Shown one piece after another: positions 49,411 through 58,650 of a DNA stretch of 61,823 nucleotides. Origin of the DNA: Ruminococcus sp. (lineage in GTDB: Bacteria; Bacillota_A; Clostridia; Oscillospirales; Ruminococcaceae); contig NZ_JAEEMU010000051.1 of the NCBI RefSeq assembly GCF_016283395.1, positions 1 to 61,823 of the forward strand, given 5' to 3'. The translations under genes and the position numbers were made by a program. Positions within the stretch are counted from its first letter, which is position 1. The number at the start of each line of letters is the position of its first letter. Below the pieces are notes generated by a model, which saw nothing but the letters and a program-made list of their open reading frames with translations, had not been told where the DNA came from and made no database searches.

Positions 49411-50969
49411 TTCTCCACCCCACCTATCGGAATTTTTATTATCGTATTGAAACCTTCACCTTTGACCGAGGAGAACCTTACAGTACCTCCCAAAGCTTCT
49501 GTGCGTTCGCGGATACCTCTCAGTCCGTTATGCTCGGAAATACTGTCACAGCCTTTTCCATTGTCGAGTATGTACATCTCTATGGCGTTATCAAGGAACT
49601 TGATAATAACATCTATCCTTGATGCCTCGGAATATCTAAGAGCATTTGTTATTGTCTCGCGGCAGTTATCATACATCTCCTTTATGCAGAAGCTGTGTCT
49701 TTCGTCTTCATCACCCTGTATGCAAAGCTCAATATCTACGCCTCTTACGGCTGTGATAACGGTTTGTACTGCGCTTGTGACTGATTTCATGAATTCATCG
49801 TCACGAAGATTGTTTATGGTACATCTTAGCTGCGTTACGCCGCTTCGTGAAAGTCCGTCGATCTCGGAAATGCTCTCAAGCATTTTTTCTTTGTCAGGAT
49901 TTGGCTGTTCGGCATCGTATTTGAGTATTCTTGCCAGAGAGCTTATCATTGTAAAGGTATGACCTGCCGAGTCATGCATCTCCTGCGCTATCCTGTTGCG
50001 TTCCTGTTCAAGGCTGAGTTTTTTTTCTGCTTTCGCAAGATCGTGGTATTCGGTAACATTATTGATAGTTATTACTCGCGCAACATCGTTTCCGCTGTTG
50101 TTCTGGCAGTATCTCTGCTTGATGTTGTAATATTCATTTTCATATTTCAGTTCCATAAGACTGAAATCACTTGGTATCTCCTCGTTCATCATTTCGGATA
50201 TGAGCCGCATGAATTCATAGGAAGTATTTATATTCTTTAAAAAGGGGATATTCTCTGAAAACTTGTTTTTATAGGTTATCCTGTTGTTGTTGTCAAAGAT
50301 CATTACTCCGCTGTCTATATTATTTATAGTTTCGCGGATAGCTATGCTGTTTATATTGAGCAGTCCGTATCGTCCGAGGGCAATAATTATAAGTATACTT
50401 GATATTCCGAAGAACAACGGTGTAAGTGTAACTTTTGAATGGAAAACTCCCGTGAGAGAAAGGGTATTTACTCCGAGGGGGATAGCTGCTGAAAGGATAA
50501 GCAGAAAAGACTGCTTTGTTATCTGTGATGAGCTCCTTGTATGCTTCAGGCAGATTATTGTAATACCTGTGACGATGCATACATAGTATATTACCTGATA
50601 TACGTAGAAAAGTGGTCCGTAAGTAAAACGTTTGTCTACAAATGAGTCGTAGTAAAGATGATGTATCGGATTAGTCAGTACTACGCATACAGCAGATATT
50701 GTAATAAGCGGGAGCAGCCAGAGAAAACGAGGCTTTTTCTTTGAACTGAAGGTGTACTCCTGAGACAGCCAAAGCCACAAAGGGCCGAAGCAGCTTATTC
50801 CAATATTGCCTATTACATAGCTTATCCAGAATTGCTGTTTTGTGTATGAAAACAATATAAGTATCTCAGATACCAACCATAGAACAATTGAAAGCTGACA
50901 GCTCAGAAAAAGGTGAGTAAGCCTGTTGCTGTTACCGCGGCGAAGTACCCATGTGACAGATATAAGCAT
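49407..50969 (-). CDS. Sensor histidine kinase with 7TM N-terminal domain (start uncertain, may extend to 51023)
   Basis: At least 520 aa. The N-terminal part (to about 215) holds six to seven helices like the 7TM sensing module of Gram-positive kinases; a PAS-like segment (about 218-310: NNIDSGVMIFDNNNRITYKNKFSEN) and a HisKA_3 dimerisation domain follow, with the phospho-His in RIAQEMHDSAGHTFTM. The ATPase domain is at the end (MYILDNGKGCDSISEHNGLRGIRERTEALGGT). The ATG at 50969 has no ribosome site and lies within a hydrophobic helix; the frame continues upstream as a good first helix to a strong GGAGG at 51031-51027, where the only nearby codon option is ATT at 51023. It is coupled to the response regulator. 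Confidence 0.88.
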   Translation of the reverse strand: MLISVTWVLRRGNSNRLTHLFLSCQLSIVLWLVSEILILFSYTKQQFWISYVIGNIGISCFGPLWLWLSQEYTFSSKKKPRFLWLLPLITISAVCVVLTNPIHHLYYDSFVDKRFTYGPLFYVYQVIYYVCIVTGITIICLKHTRSSSQITKQSFLLILSAAIPLGVNTLSLTGVFHSKVTLTPLFFGISSILIIIALGRYGLLNINSIAIRETINNIDSGVMIFDNNNRITYKNKFSENIPFLKNINTSYEFMRLISEMMNEEIPSDFSLMELKYENEYYNIKQRYCQNNSGNDVARVITINNVTEYHDLAKAEKKLSLEQERNRIAQEMHDSAGHTFTMISSLARILKYDAEQPNPDKEKMLESISEIDGLSRSGVTQLRCTINNLRDDEFMKSVTSAVQTVITAVRGVDIELCIQGDEDERHSFCIKEMYDNCRETITNALRYSEASRIDVIIKFLDNAIEMYILDNGKGCDSISEHNGLRGIRERTEALGGTVRFSSVKGEGFNTIIKIPIGGVEK

Positions 50970-51144
50970 ACCGCACAGTCCGAGTATCAGAAGTACGGCG
51001 GAAACTATTGTTGACGTAGTAATGCACCTCCATAAACAAAAATTATATATTTATTATAACACATGAGATGTTTTTAGGCAATATTTTTTTGTAAAAAATA
51101 TGCCGAATTATAAGCGGTGCAATATAGAAGTTATCATGAAAAAA

Positions 51145-51176
51145 AAAGAGAGTCCTCTTTAAAAGGGGACTCTCAT
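51145..51176 (-). terminator. Terminator of glnN
   Basis: GAGAGTCCTCTTT/AAAAGGGGACTCTC, minus-strand tail of eight T. Confidence 0.88.
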
Positions 51177-51226
51177 TAATAAGCATAAAAGTATTTATGT
51201 CGGCACCAAAACAAGTGCGGCTTTTA

Positions 51227-53323
51227 TCATACGTTGTAGATGATCTCTGAATAAGCGGGGATAGGCCATTTAGCAGCAGGCATATTGAGCTCGATCTCGT
51301 CTGCGATGCTTCTCATGATATCCATTTCAGCAAGTACAACATCGTGGAAGAATTCAGCCTGCTTCTGGATACCGCTTACTGCGTTTGCCTCGGTTACTCT
51401 CTGTTCGAGTCTCTCGATAGACTCATAGAAGCGGTCAGCAAGGTCGTTGAGCTTATTTGCGATCTTCTCATCAGTCTTGCTTGTAAAGCCTATCTGCTTC
51501 TTTGTAGCGATAGACTCGCAAAGAGTCTGAACGTAATCCATAGTAGCAGGAAGAAGCTGTTTTCTTGCCATTTCTACCATTGTACGTGCTTCGATACGGA
51601 TAGTCTTTGAGTACTTTTCGAGATGTATCTCAGTTCTTGCAGCTACCTCGTTCTGATTGTATATCTCAAATTTGCGGAAGATACGTACATTCTTCTCGTC
51701 AGTATAGTGAGGCATACAGTCAACAGTTGAAACATAGTTAGGAAGTCCTCTTCTTTCAGCTTCCTTGACCCACTCAGCAGAATAACCGTCACCGTTGAAG
51801 ATAATTCTTCTGTGATCCTTGATAACGCTCTTGAGGAGCTTTCTTACCTCTGCATCGAAATTATCCTTGCCCTTGAATGGTTCAAGAATTTCAGTGAACT
51901 GACTGAGCTCCTCACACATGATAGTATTGAGAAGAACATTAGGACAAGCAATATTATCGGAAGAACCTACCATTCTAAATTCAAAGCGGTTTCCTGTGAA
52001 AGCAAAAGGTGAAGTTCTGTTTCTGTCTGTGGAGTCCTTGGGGAATGAAGGAAGAGCGTCAACACCTATCTTGAAAGCACGAGTCTTTGTCTTGTACTCT
52101 GTATCGTCCTCTATAGCCTGTAATACAGCTTCAAGTTCTTCACCGAGGAACATGGATACGATAGCAGGAGGAGCTTCGTCTGCACCGAGTCTGTGGTCGT
52201 TTCCAGCGGAAGCAGCAGAAAGTCTCATAAGGTCTGCATACTCATCAACGCCCTTGATAAGAGCACAGAGTATAGTAAGGAACTGGAGATTATCCATAGG
52301 AGTATCTCCCGGATCGAGAAGGTTTTGACCGTCGTTTGTGGACATAGACCAGTTGTTGTGCTTACCTGAACCGTTTACACCCTCAAAAGGCTTTTCGTGG
52401 AGCAGACAAACAAGTCCGTGTCTGAGAGCTACCTTCTCCATTACTTCCATAGCAAGCTCGTTCTGGTCTGTACCCAGGTTGGAAGTAGTGAATATAGGAG
52501 CCATTTCGTGCTGTGCAGGTGCAACTTCGTTATGCTTGGTCTTTGAATATATACCGAGCTTCCAGAGTTCCTCATCAAGATCAGCCATATAAGCAGCTAT
52601 TCTCGGACGAAGATTTGCGAAATACTGATCGTCAAGATCCTGTCCCTTAGGAGGCTTTGCACCGAAAAGTGTTCTTCCTGTAAGGATAAGGTCTTCACGC
52701 TTATCATACATTTTTTTATCGATGATGAAATACTCCTGCTCTGCACCAACTGTAGAGGTAACTCTTGTAACTCTGTCGTTTCCGAAAAGCTTGAGGAAGC
52801 GGACAGCAGTCTTGCTGAGAGCCTGCATAGAGCGAAGCAGAGGTGTTTTCTTGTCAAGTACTTCACCTGTATAGGATACGAAAACTGTAGGGATATAAAG
52901 GCTGCCTTCCTTAACGAAGCAGTAAGAAGTCGGATCCCATGCTGTATATCCTCTTGCGGTACTTGTCTGTCTCAGACCGCCTGAGGGGAAAGAAGAAGCA
53001 TCAGGCTCACCTTTTACAAGTGCCTTGCCTGAGAACTCCATAATAGCCATTCCGTTTGAAGCAGGGCTGATAAAGCAGTCATGCTTTTCAGCAGTAGAGC
53101 CTGTCATAGGCTGGAACCAGTGAGTATAATGAGTAGCACCTTTTTCAATAGCCCATTCCTTTATTGTATTTGCAACAACATCGGCTGTAGCCATATCTGC
53201 AAGAGGCTCACTGTTCTGCATGGTTCTCTTGAGAGCTTTATAAACATTTTTGGGAAGTCGGTTTTTCATTACTTCCTCATTGAACACATTGCACGCAAAG
53301 ATCTCGGGGATATTAATTGACAT
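51227..53323 (-). CDS. glnN: Glutamine synthetase type III
   Basis: A 698-aa GSIII, full length for this dodecameric class (about 700 aa against 450-470 for GSI). It makes glutamine from glutamate, ammonia and ATP in the cytoplasm and is the main ammonia-assimilating enzyme in many gut Ruminococcus and Bacteroides. Seen features: FGCNVFNEEVMK-like N-terminus (IFACNVFNEEVMKNRLP), HYTHWFQPMTG, GAEQEYFIID (metal-binding Glu residues), KHNEVAPAQHEMAPIF, the GSIII-typical GVNGSGKHNNWSM, and NRTSPFAFTGNRFEFRM. The start follows GAGGAGG. Its promoter carries an unusual direct repeat, a candidate nitrogen-control site. Confidence 0.97.
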   Translation of the reverse strand: MSINIPEIFACNVFNEEVMKNRLPKNVYKALKRTMQNSEPLADMATADVVANTIKEWAIEKGATHYTHWFQPMTGSTAEKHDCFISPASNGMAIMEFSGKALVKGEPDASSFPSGGLRQTSTARGYTAWDPTSYCFVKEGSLYIPTVFVSYTGEVLDKKTPLLRSMQALSKTAVRFLKLFGNDRVTRVTSTVGAEQEYFIIDKKMYDKREDLILTGRTLFGAKPPKGQDLDDQYFANLRPRIAAYMADLDEELWKLGIYSKTKHNEVAPAQHEMAPIFTTSNLGTDQNELAMEVMEKVALRHGLVCLLHEKPFEGVNGSGKHNNWSMSTNDGQNLLDPGDTPMDNLQFLTILCALIKGVDEYADLMRLSAASAGNDHRLGADEAPPAIVSMFLGEELEAVLQAIEDDTEYKTKTRAFKIGVDALPSFPKDSTDRNRTSPFAFTGNRFEFRMVGSSDNIACPNVLLNTIMCEELSQFTEILEPFKGKDNFDAEVRKLLKSVIKDHRRIIFNGDGYSAEWVKEAERRGLPNYVSTVDCMPHYTDEKNVRIFRKFEIYNQNEVAARTEIHLEKYSKTIRIEARTMVEMARKQLLPATMDYVQTLCESIATKKQIGFTSKTDEKIANKLNDLADRFYESIERLEQRVTEANAVSGIQKQAEFFHDVVLAEMDIMRSIADEIELNMPAAKWPIPAYSEIIYNV

Positions 53324-53364
53324 AGAATTTCCTCCTCAGAGCATAGAAGCTCTTAATATACAAT

Positions 53365-53411
53365 ACTCCATCATAATTTAAAATTATATCACTCCATCAG
53401 CTTTTTGTCAA
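53365..53411 (-). promoter_or_regulatory. glnN promoter with flanking 9-bp direct repeats
   Basis: Minus strand TTGACA (53411-53406), 17 nt, TATAAT (53388-53383). TGATGGAGT occurs twice on the minus strand, in the spacer (53399-53391) and just after the -10 box (53373-53365), 26 bp apart. A 15-bp AT palindrome (ATAATTT-A-AAATTAT) overlaps the -10 box. Possible repressor or activator site. Confidence 0.7.
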
Positions 53412-53529
53412 TATAAGGACAGCCTTAACAACATCACTTTTCCATGTTGATACAAAATAACCGCAACTCCATGTTAAAAAAGGTATATTATGACAAGGAC
53501 GGAGTTTTGTGCAAAAATTGGTATGACAA

Positions 53530-53559
53530 AAATACTGCCGATCATTGATCGGCAGTACG
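53530..53559 (-). terminator. Terminator of the CapD-type gene
   Basis: TACTGCCGATC - ATT - GATCGGCAGTA, minus-strand tail TTTTTGTC. Confidence 0.88.
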
Positions 53560-53595
53560 TCGTACATTCCCATGAAAGGAACATTATTGACATTA

Positions 53596-55533
53596 TTAAG
53601 CTGACTCCGCAGCAGATACAAGAGTTTCCTTTTTAAGCTCTTTGCTGTTGAATTCATCAGGTGTGGTAAATGTAGGAACCATATCATGCAGAGCTTCAAC
53701 AGCGATCTTTTCATTGTTTTCAAGTGCAGCATTTCTCAGTGCATTGAGTCTGAAAGCAAAGGACATTTCATCGATCTCTATCTGCTTACCGATAAATATG
53801 AGCTTATTGGAAGTTTTCTGGAGACCTTCTTCATTCATAAGAAGCTCTTCCTTAATCTTCTCACCGGGGCGGAGACCTGTGAACTTGATCTCAACATCCT
53901 TGTACGGCTCTTTTCCGTACATACGGATAAGATTTTCGGCAAGAGTAACTATTTTTACAGGCTGTCCCATATCAAGAACGAAGATCTCGCCGCCGTGAGC
54001 AATAGCAGCAGCCTCCATTACGAGACTTACAGCCTCAGGTATAGTCATAAAGTAACGGATTATATCAGGGTGTGTAACAGTAACAGGTCTGCCTTGTTCT
54101 ATCTGCTTTCTGAAAAGCGGGATAACAGAACCGTTTGAACCGAGAACGTTGCCGAAACGCGTTGTAACGAATTCAGTTCTTCCTTCATGCTGCTGTGCAA
54201 GATACTGAACTATCATTTCACAGCATCTCTTTGACGCACCCATAACGTTTGTAGGATTAACAGCCTTATCTGTAGATATCATTACAAACTTCTCAACGTT
54301 GTGGAACTGAGCAAGTGTAGCAACATTGAAAGTACCAACAATGTTATTCTTGATAGCTTCCATAGGGGATACTTCCATAAGCGGAACGTGCTTATGTGCA
54401 GCTGCATGGAAAACAACATCGGGCTTGTAAGTATCGAATATCTGATTCATACGGAAGTAATCACGTACAGAAGCGATAAGAGTTACAAGATCAAGCTCAT
54501 CGCCGTATTCCATCTTCAGTTCCTGCTCTATCTCGTAGGCGTTGTTCTCATAGATGTCAACGATTATGACCTTCTTAGGAGAGTACTTTGATATCTGACG
54601 AACAAGCTCCGAGCCAATGCTTCCGCCGCCGCCTGTTACCATACATACCTTGCTGCCTATGAAGTTTTTGATATCCGCATTATCAAATTTGATAGGATCA
54701 CGGCCGAGAAGATCCTCAACTTTGATATCACGTATCTGATTGATGATAGTCTTGTTTTTATCGTCAAAAACAAGGTTTCCGATAAAAGGAACGACCTTTA
54801 CAGGTACTTTAGTATCTGCACATATGTCAAGTATGCGCTTTCTCTCGTCCTCAAAACAAGAGGGGATAGCAAAGAGTATCTGTTCGATATTCTTCTCCTT
54901 GACGAATCTGTAGATCTCAGCAGTAGTTCCTACGATCTGAACACCGCTGATCTCAGAACCTATCTTCTCCTTGTCATCGTCGATAATGCAGACAGGATCA
55001 AACATTGTTACCTGCTTGTCTTCCGAATACGGAGAATTCTGAGCGTTGTGTATTTCCTTGAGTATAGTCTTGCAGGCTTGACCACCGCCGATAACCATTG
55101 TACGCTTACCATTGAAGGACTTTGGCTGTGCAAGAGTTATGAACGCTGTCTTGAAAAAGTATCTGAAAAGACAAACACCCAAGACAATAAGTGCAAGATG
55201 AAAAAATGAATAACTTAGCTCATATGTGCCGTCGATTATATAAACGATAGCCGTTGAGCAAACGATACCGACTATTGAACCGTAAACACAAGTAAGATAA
55301 TCTTTACTGTTGAAGTATCGCCACAGCTTGTGATAAGCACCCGCTATGAACATTCCGCCGATACAGCATATGGCACTCACAGCACCTGATATCACAAGTT
55401 TTGACTCATCAATGTCCCGCCCGACAAATGACAAGCAAAAATTCGCGATAAGTGCTGCAACACATATTATAAATACGTCAGCTACAGCAAGAACGATTTT
55501 CCGACACTTAAAGCTTCTAAACAGATCTCTCAT
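53596..55533 (-). CDS. Membrane-bound nucleotide-sugar 4,6-dehydratase (CapD/PglF/WbpM family)
   Basis: A 645-aa enzyme. Four N-terminal helices (about 12-33, 44-65, 80-100, 107-128) are followed by a first Rossmann-like domain (about 135-280: TMVIGGGQACKTIL) and the catalytic extended SDR domain (about 290-600), with the NAD motif VTGGGGSIGSELVRQ. The catalytic motif is SMK-type in this family: here VMISTDKAVNPTNVMGASKR, where the usual Tyr of YxxxK is Met (MGASK), as is normal for this group. It converts UDP-GlcNAc to a 4-keto-6-deoxy sugar for surface polysaccharide or protein glycosylation. Single gene; start after AAGGGAG. Confidence 0.93.
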   Translation of the reverse strand: MRDLFRSFKCRKIVLAVADVFIICVAALIANFCLSFVGRDIDESKLVISGAVSAICCIGGMFIAGAYHKLWRYFNSKDYLTCVYGSIVGIVCSTAIVYIIDGTYELSYSFFHLALIVLGVCLFRYFFKTAFITLAQPKSFNGKRTMVIGGGQACKTILKEIHNAQNSPYSEDKQVTMFDPVCIIDDDKEKIGSEISGVQIVGTTAEIYRFVKEKNIEQILFAIPSCFEDERKRILDICADTKVPVKVVPFIGNLVFDDKNKTIINQIRDIKVEDLLGRDPIKFDNADIKNFIGSKVCMVTGGGGSIGSELVRQISKYSPKKVIIVDIYENNAYEIEQELKMEYGDELDLVTLIASVRDYFRMNQIFDTYKPDVVFHAAAHKHVPLMEVSPMEAIKNNIVGTFNVATLAQFHNVEKFVMISTDKAVNPTNVMGASKRCCEMIVQYLAQQHEGRTEFVTTRFGNVLGSNGSVIPLFRKQIEQGRPVTVTHPDIIRYFMTIPEAVSLVMEAAAIAHGGEIFVLDMGQPVKIVTLAENLIRMYGKEPYKDVEIKFTGLRPGEKIKEELLMNEEGLQKTSNKLIFIGKQIEIDEMSFAFRLNALRNAALENNEKIAVEALHDMVPTFTTPDEFNSKELKKETLVSAAESA

Positions 55534-56075
55534 AATATAAAACTCCCTTCACCCCGACCATTGTATTGCTTGATCGCTCACCACATAAAGTATAAAGATA
55601 TTATTAAAACATCACAGAATATTTAATGCAGTAAACTAAAGATTTTATTTATATATAAATCTCATCTAAACTAATACAATTCAATTATACTTATTGTTGC
55701 AAAAAAATCAAGAGCAAAACAGTTATCACTAAAAAAGTTTATTATTTTTTGTTACATATCACAAATAACACAGTGATTTTAGCTGCTCATTAGGTCATTT
55801 ATTCAGCTATTTTTTAGCGTTTTGTATTTGCTTAGATGTTTTATACTACAAGTACTTCGTAATGATATAACACTTTGTAAATCAAAAATTAATTAGTATC
55901 AGCATTAATCAAATACATATTTTATTAATTATTTTGTTTGAGAGTGCTTTTTGTCATTCATAAAGTGACATTTGTCACGAAGAAAATGACGAACGACATC
56001 TTAAAAGAATTCCGAAAACGTGATATTATATAGTCACAGCAAAAACAAAAGCTCCTTACAGAAAGGATGGTCATT
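55534..56075. other. Long AT-rich intergenic region
   Basis: About 540 bp between divergent genes with no convincing gene or RNA. It is very AT-rich. One structured element is visible: GTGACA-TT-TGTCAC at 55965-55978, a perfect 6+2+6 inverted repeat, about 100 bp before the start of the next gene and a possible operator. A TATTAT box near 56023 could be the -10 of that gene, but its -35 is poor. Confidence 0.5.
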
Positions 56076-58556
56076 ATGACAGATTTATTGACTTTTATCT
56101 TTATTTTAATGCCGATAACGATACCGCTTATTGTAATAGGCTTAGTTAAGCTTTCGGACAGAAATAAGAACAGCAACAATTATCCACAGTATCTTTACTA
56201 TAACAATAATCAGCCTTACGATTACAACAATCCGGGTTACAATATCAGCAACAGCAATATTGCTCCCGAAGGCTTTGGAAATACTCCTACGCCTCTTCCT
56301 AAAAGTCCTCAAGCTCCGACAGAAAAAGCTCCTTCACCTGCGTTGCAGAAAGCTGAGCCTGAAAAGCCAAAGAAATCAAAGCCTGATATGACAGTTTCAA
56401 ATATACTGTTTCTTATCGGTACAGTATTTGTAGTTCTTTCAGGACTTGCCTTTGGCGTTGCAAGCTGGGTAAACACATCTCACACAGGTCGAGTTCTCAT
56501 AATAGTTGCAGCAGCAGTTATCGCGTATATCCTCAGTTGCGTAGTATCAAAGTCACTTAAACTCTCAGGCACATCTATGTCGTTTTATGTGCTTGGTACA
56601 GGTTTCGTATCCACAGCATTACTTACAGCTGGCTACTATCAGATAATGGGAAAATGGTTCTCATTTGATGGTGACGGAGCATTTGCACTGCTTGCATTCT
56701 CATCAATTATAGCAGCAGCTCTCATGTTCATAGGCGCAAAGCTTTTCAGGAATATCGTTCTTGTATACACTTCACTTTCAGCCGCAGCACTCTCACTTTT
56801 ATTTACTATTATACATGTAGCTGACACATATGCTTCGCGTTCAGTTCTTTTCGCAGCAGCTCAGATAGTAATAACAGCTTTCATATATCTGGCAGCTCCG
56901 CTCAAGAGCAGCAAATACGAAGCACCTGTAAAAAATGTAGGCACAGTAACAGCAATTATCTTTGGCTCATCGGCATTAAGCTATGTCATAACAACTCTTT
57001 CAGCACCAACATTCGCAAGCTATTTCATAATCGCAGCAGCTGTCATTCAGTTTGCTTTTTACGGAATTTACAAGAAGATCTCAACTCTTATCGGCGTTGA
57101 ATCAGTTCTTTCACTGATACTCTCATTTATGATATACGTTTCGCTTTCAAATGCATACAGCGATAAACTCGGCATAATAGCATTTTCACTTATAACAATG
57201 GTCATCTACTTTATACACCGCTTTGTTCCTATATTAAAGAACAAATTCGCAGAGCTTATCACTTTTTTATCAGTTATGTTCACAACATTCTTATGCATAG
57301 GAATGATAAGAACAAATTCATTTGTACCTTATCTTATGATCGCAGCAATAGCATCAGTTATAGTTGATTCTTACTTATTCAGCAGTGATCCAACAGTAAA
57401 GATACTTGCAGGACTCTTTACACCTGTTATACCTGCAAGTGCAGTTATGACTATCTCAAGATATTACATCGTTTCACAGGAATACTACTTTAACAATATC
57501 ATCTGCATGAGCATACTCGCAGGACTTCTCATAGGCTTTGCAGCAATTATACTCTGTACACCATTTGGCAAGAAGATCAAATCTGAAGCGGCTGTATATT
57601 CAAATCTCGGATTAGCAGGTATAATCCTTCTCTCAACACAGCAGTACAAGCTTTTCACTCTTATCACAGCAGCGCTTTGCCTTATCCATTTTGCACTTTC
57701 CAACAAATCAAAGTTCAACATCACAGCAGCTTTATCTTCATTTGCACTTATCAAGATAACATACCTTATGGCAAGTGAATATTCAGAAAACAGCATAGTA
57801 CCTGAGATAGCAATGTTCATCACAGTTATCGTCTATGCAGTTCTTTCAAGAGTAATTTATCCAGAGGCTATCATGTGTGATAAAGGCAGCAAGAAAGTTG
57901 TTGATCCTCTTATCACTGTTGCAATAGTAGCTGTTTTCAAGGTATTCGGCATTACAGACCTGTCAGTATTCCTCGGACTTATTGCCTGCGCAATTTTCTG
58001 CACAGGACTCGTTAAAAAGAATTTCAGCGATAAAGCAGTTTCCGTACTTCTTACATTATCTACAGCCTTCACAGTCATCGCACTCATAGAGCGTCCGTTC
58101 TTCATCTTTGAGTCAAGAGCTGTAACAAACAAGATAACTCTTGCAATAATCGCTTCATCAGGTTTTGCAGTACGCTTTATCTGGCGTAAATTCGAGAATA
58201 TAGCAAAGAACTTCTCACAGATCATATTCATATTTACATTCGTATCACTTCTTATTGATGCTATAGTATTTGACACAGCAGAAAACACTATCTTTGTAAT
58301 GGCAGTAATGATGATCGTACTTTTAGCTTCTATCGTATCAAGATCAAAGACATGGTTTATCACATCAGCTGCTTCACTCTTTACAATAACAGTATTTGCA
58401 ACAAGGGATTACCTCATGGCACTCAACTGGTGGATATATCTTTTCCTCGCAGGTGTTATTCTTATCGGACTTGCAGCAACAAATGAATATCTCAAAAAGA
58501 ACAACGAAACACTCAAAACATCTGTCGCTAAGAAATTCAGCGGCTGGACATGGTAA
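56076..58556 (+). CDS. Large polytopic membrane protein, unknown function
   Basis: An 826-aa protein. I take the ATG at 56076, properly spaced from GAAAGGA; the ATG at 56067 touches the ribosome site. A first helix (about 3-22) is followed by a Tyr/Asn-rich segment (about 35-65) and a Pro/Lys-rich linker (about 70-108: TPLPKSPQAPTEKAPSPA), then about 20 helices fill the rest without sizeable soluble domains. The helix train resembles DUF2157-like / SCO7613-type actinobacterial and clostridial membrane proteins, but I see no firm signature. Codon choice favours A-ending codons (ACA, GCA, ATA) more than the neighbouring genes. Single gene with terminator. Confidence 0.75.
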   Translation: MTDLLTFIFILMPITIPLIVIGLVKLSDRNKNSNNYPQYLYYNNNQPYDYNNPGYNISNSNIAPEGFGNTPTPLPKSPQAPTEKAPSPALQKAEPEKPKKSKPDMTVSNILFLIGTVFVVLSGLAFGVASWVNTSHTGRVLIIVAAAVIAYILSCVVSKSLKLSGTSMSFYVLGTGFVSTALLTAGYYQIMGKWFSFDGDGAFALLAFSSIIAAALMFIGAKLFRNIVLVYTSLSAAALSLLFTIIHVADTYASRSVLFAAAQIVITAFIYLAAPLKSSKYEAPVKNVGTVTAIIFGSSALSYVITTLSAPTFASYFIIAAAVIQFAFYGIYKKISTLIGVESVLSLILSFMIYVSLSNAYSDKLGIIAFSLITMVIYFIHRFVPILKNKFAELITFLSVMFTTFLCIGMIRTNSFVPYLMIAAIASVIVDSYLFSSDPTVKILAGLFTPVIPASAVMTISRYYIVSQEYYFNNIICMSILAGLLIGFAAIILCTPFGKKIKSEAAVYSNLGLAGIILLSTQQYKLFTLITAALCLIHFALSNKSKFNITAALSSFALIKITYLMASEYSENSIVPEIAMFITVIVYAVLSRVIYPEAIMCDKGSKKVVDPLITVAIVAVFKVFGITDLSVFLGLIACAIFCTGLVKKNFSDKAVSVLLTLSTAFTVIALIERPFFIFESRAVTNKITLAIIASSGFAVRFIWRKFENIAKNFSQIIFIFTFVSLLIDAIVFDTAENTIFVMAVMMIVLLASIVSRSKTWFITSAASLFTITVFATRDYLMALNWWIYLFLAGVILIGLAATNEYLKKNNETLKTSVAKKFSGWTW

Positions 58557-58589
58557 AACCAACGCTTGGCAATTAACATCATACTAATA

Positions 58590-58624
58590 AAGAAGGACCT
58601 CTTTAAAAAAAGGGGTCCTTTCTA
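58590..58624 (+). terminator. Terminator of the polytopic membrane protein gene
   Basis: AAGGACCTCTTT - AAAAA - AAGGGGTCCTTTCT. Could also serve the convergent EamA gene. Confidence 0.8.
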
Positions 58625-58650
58625 TTTTGCTGTATTATTACATTTGCAAC

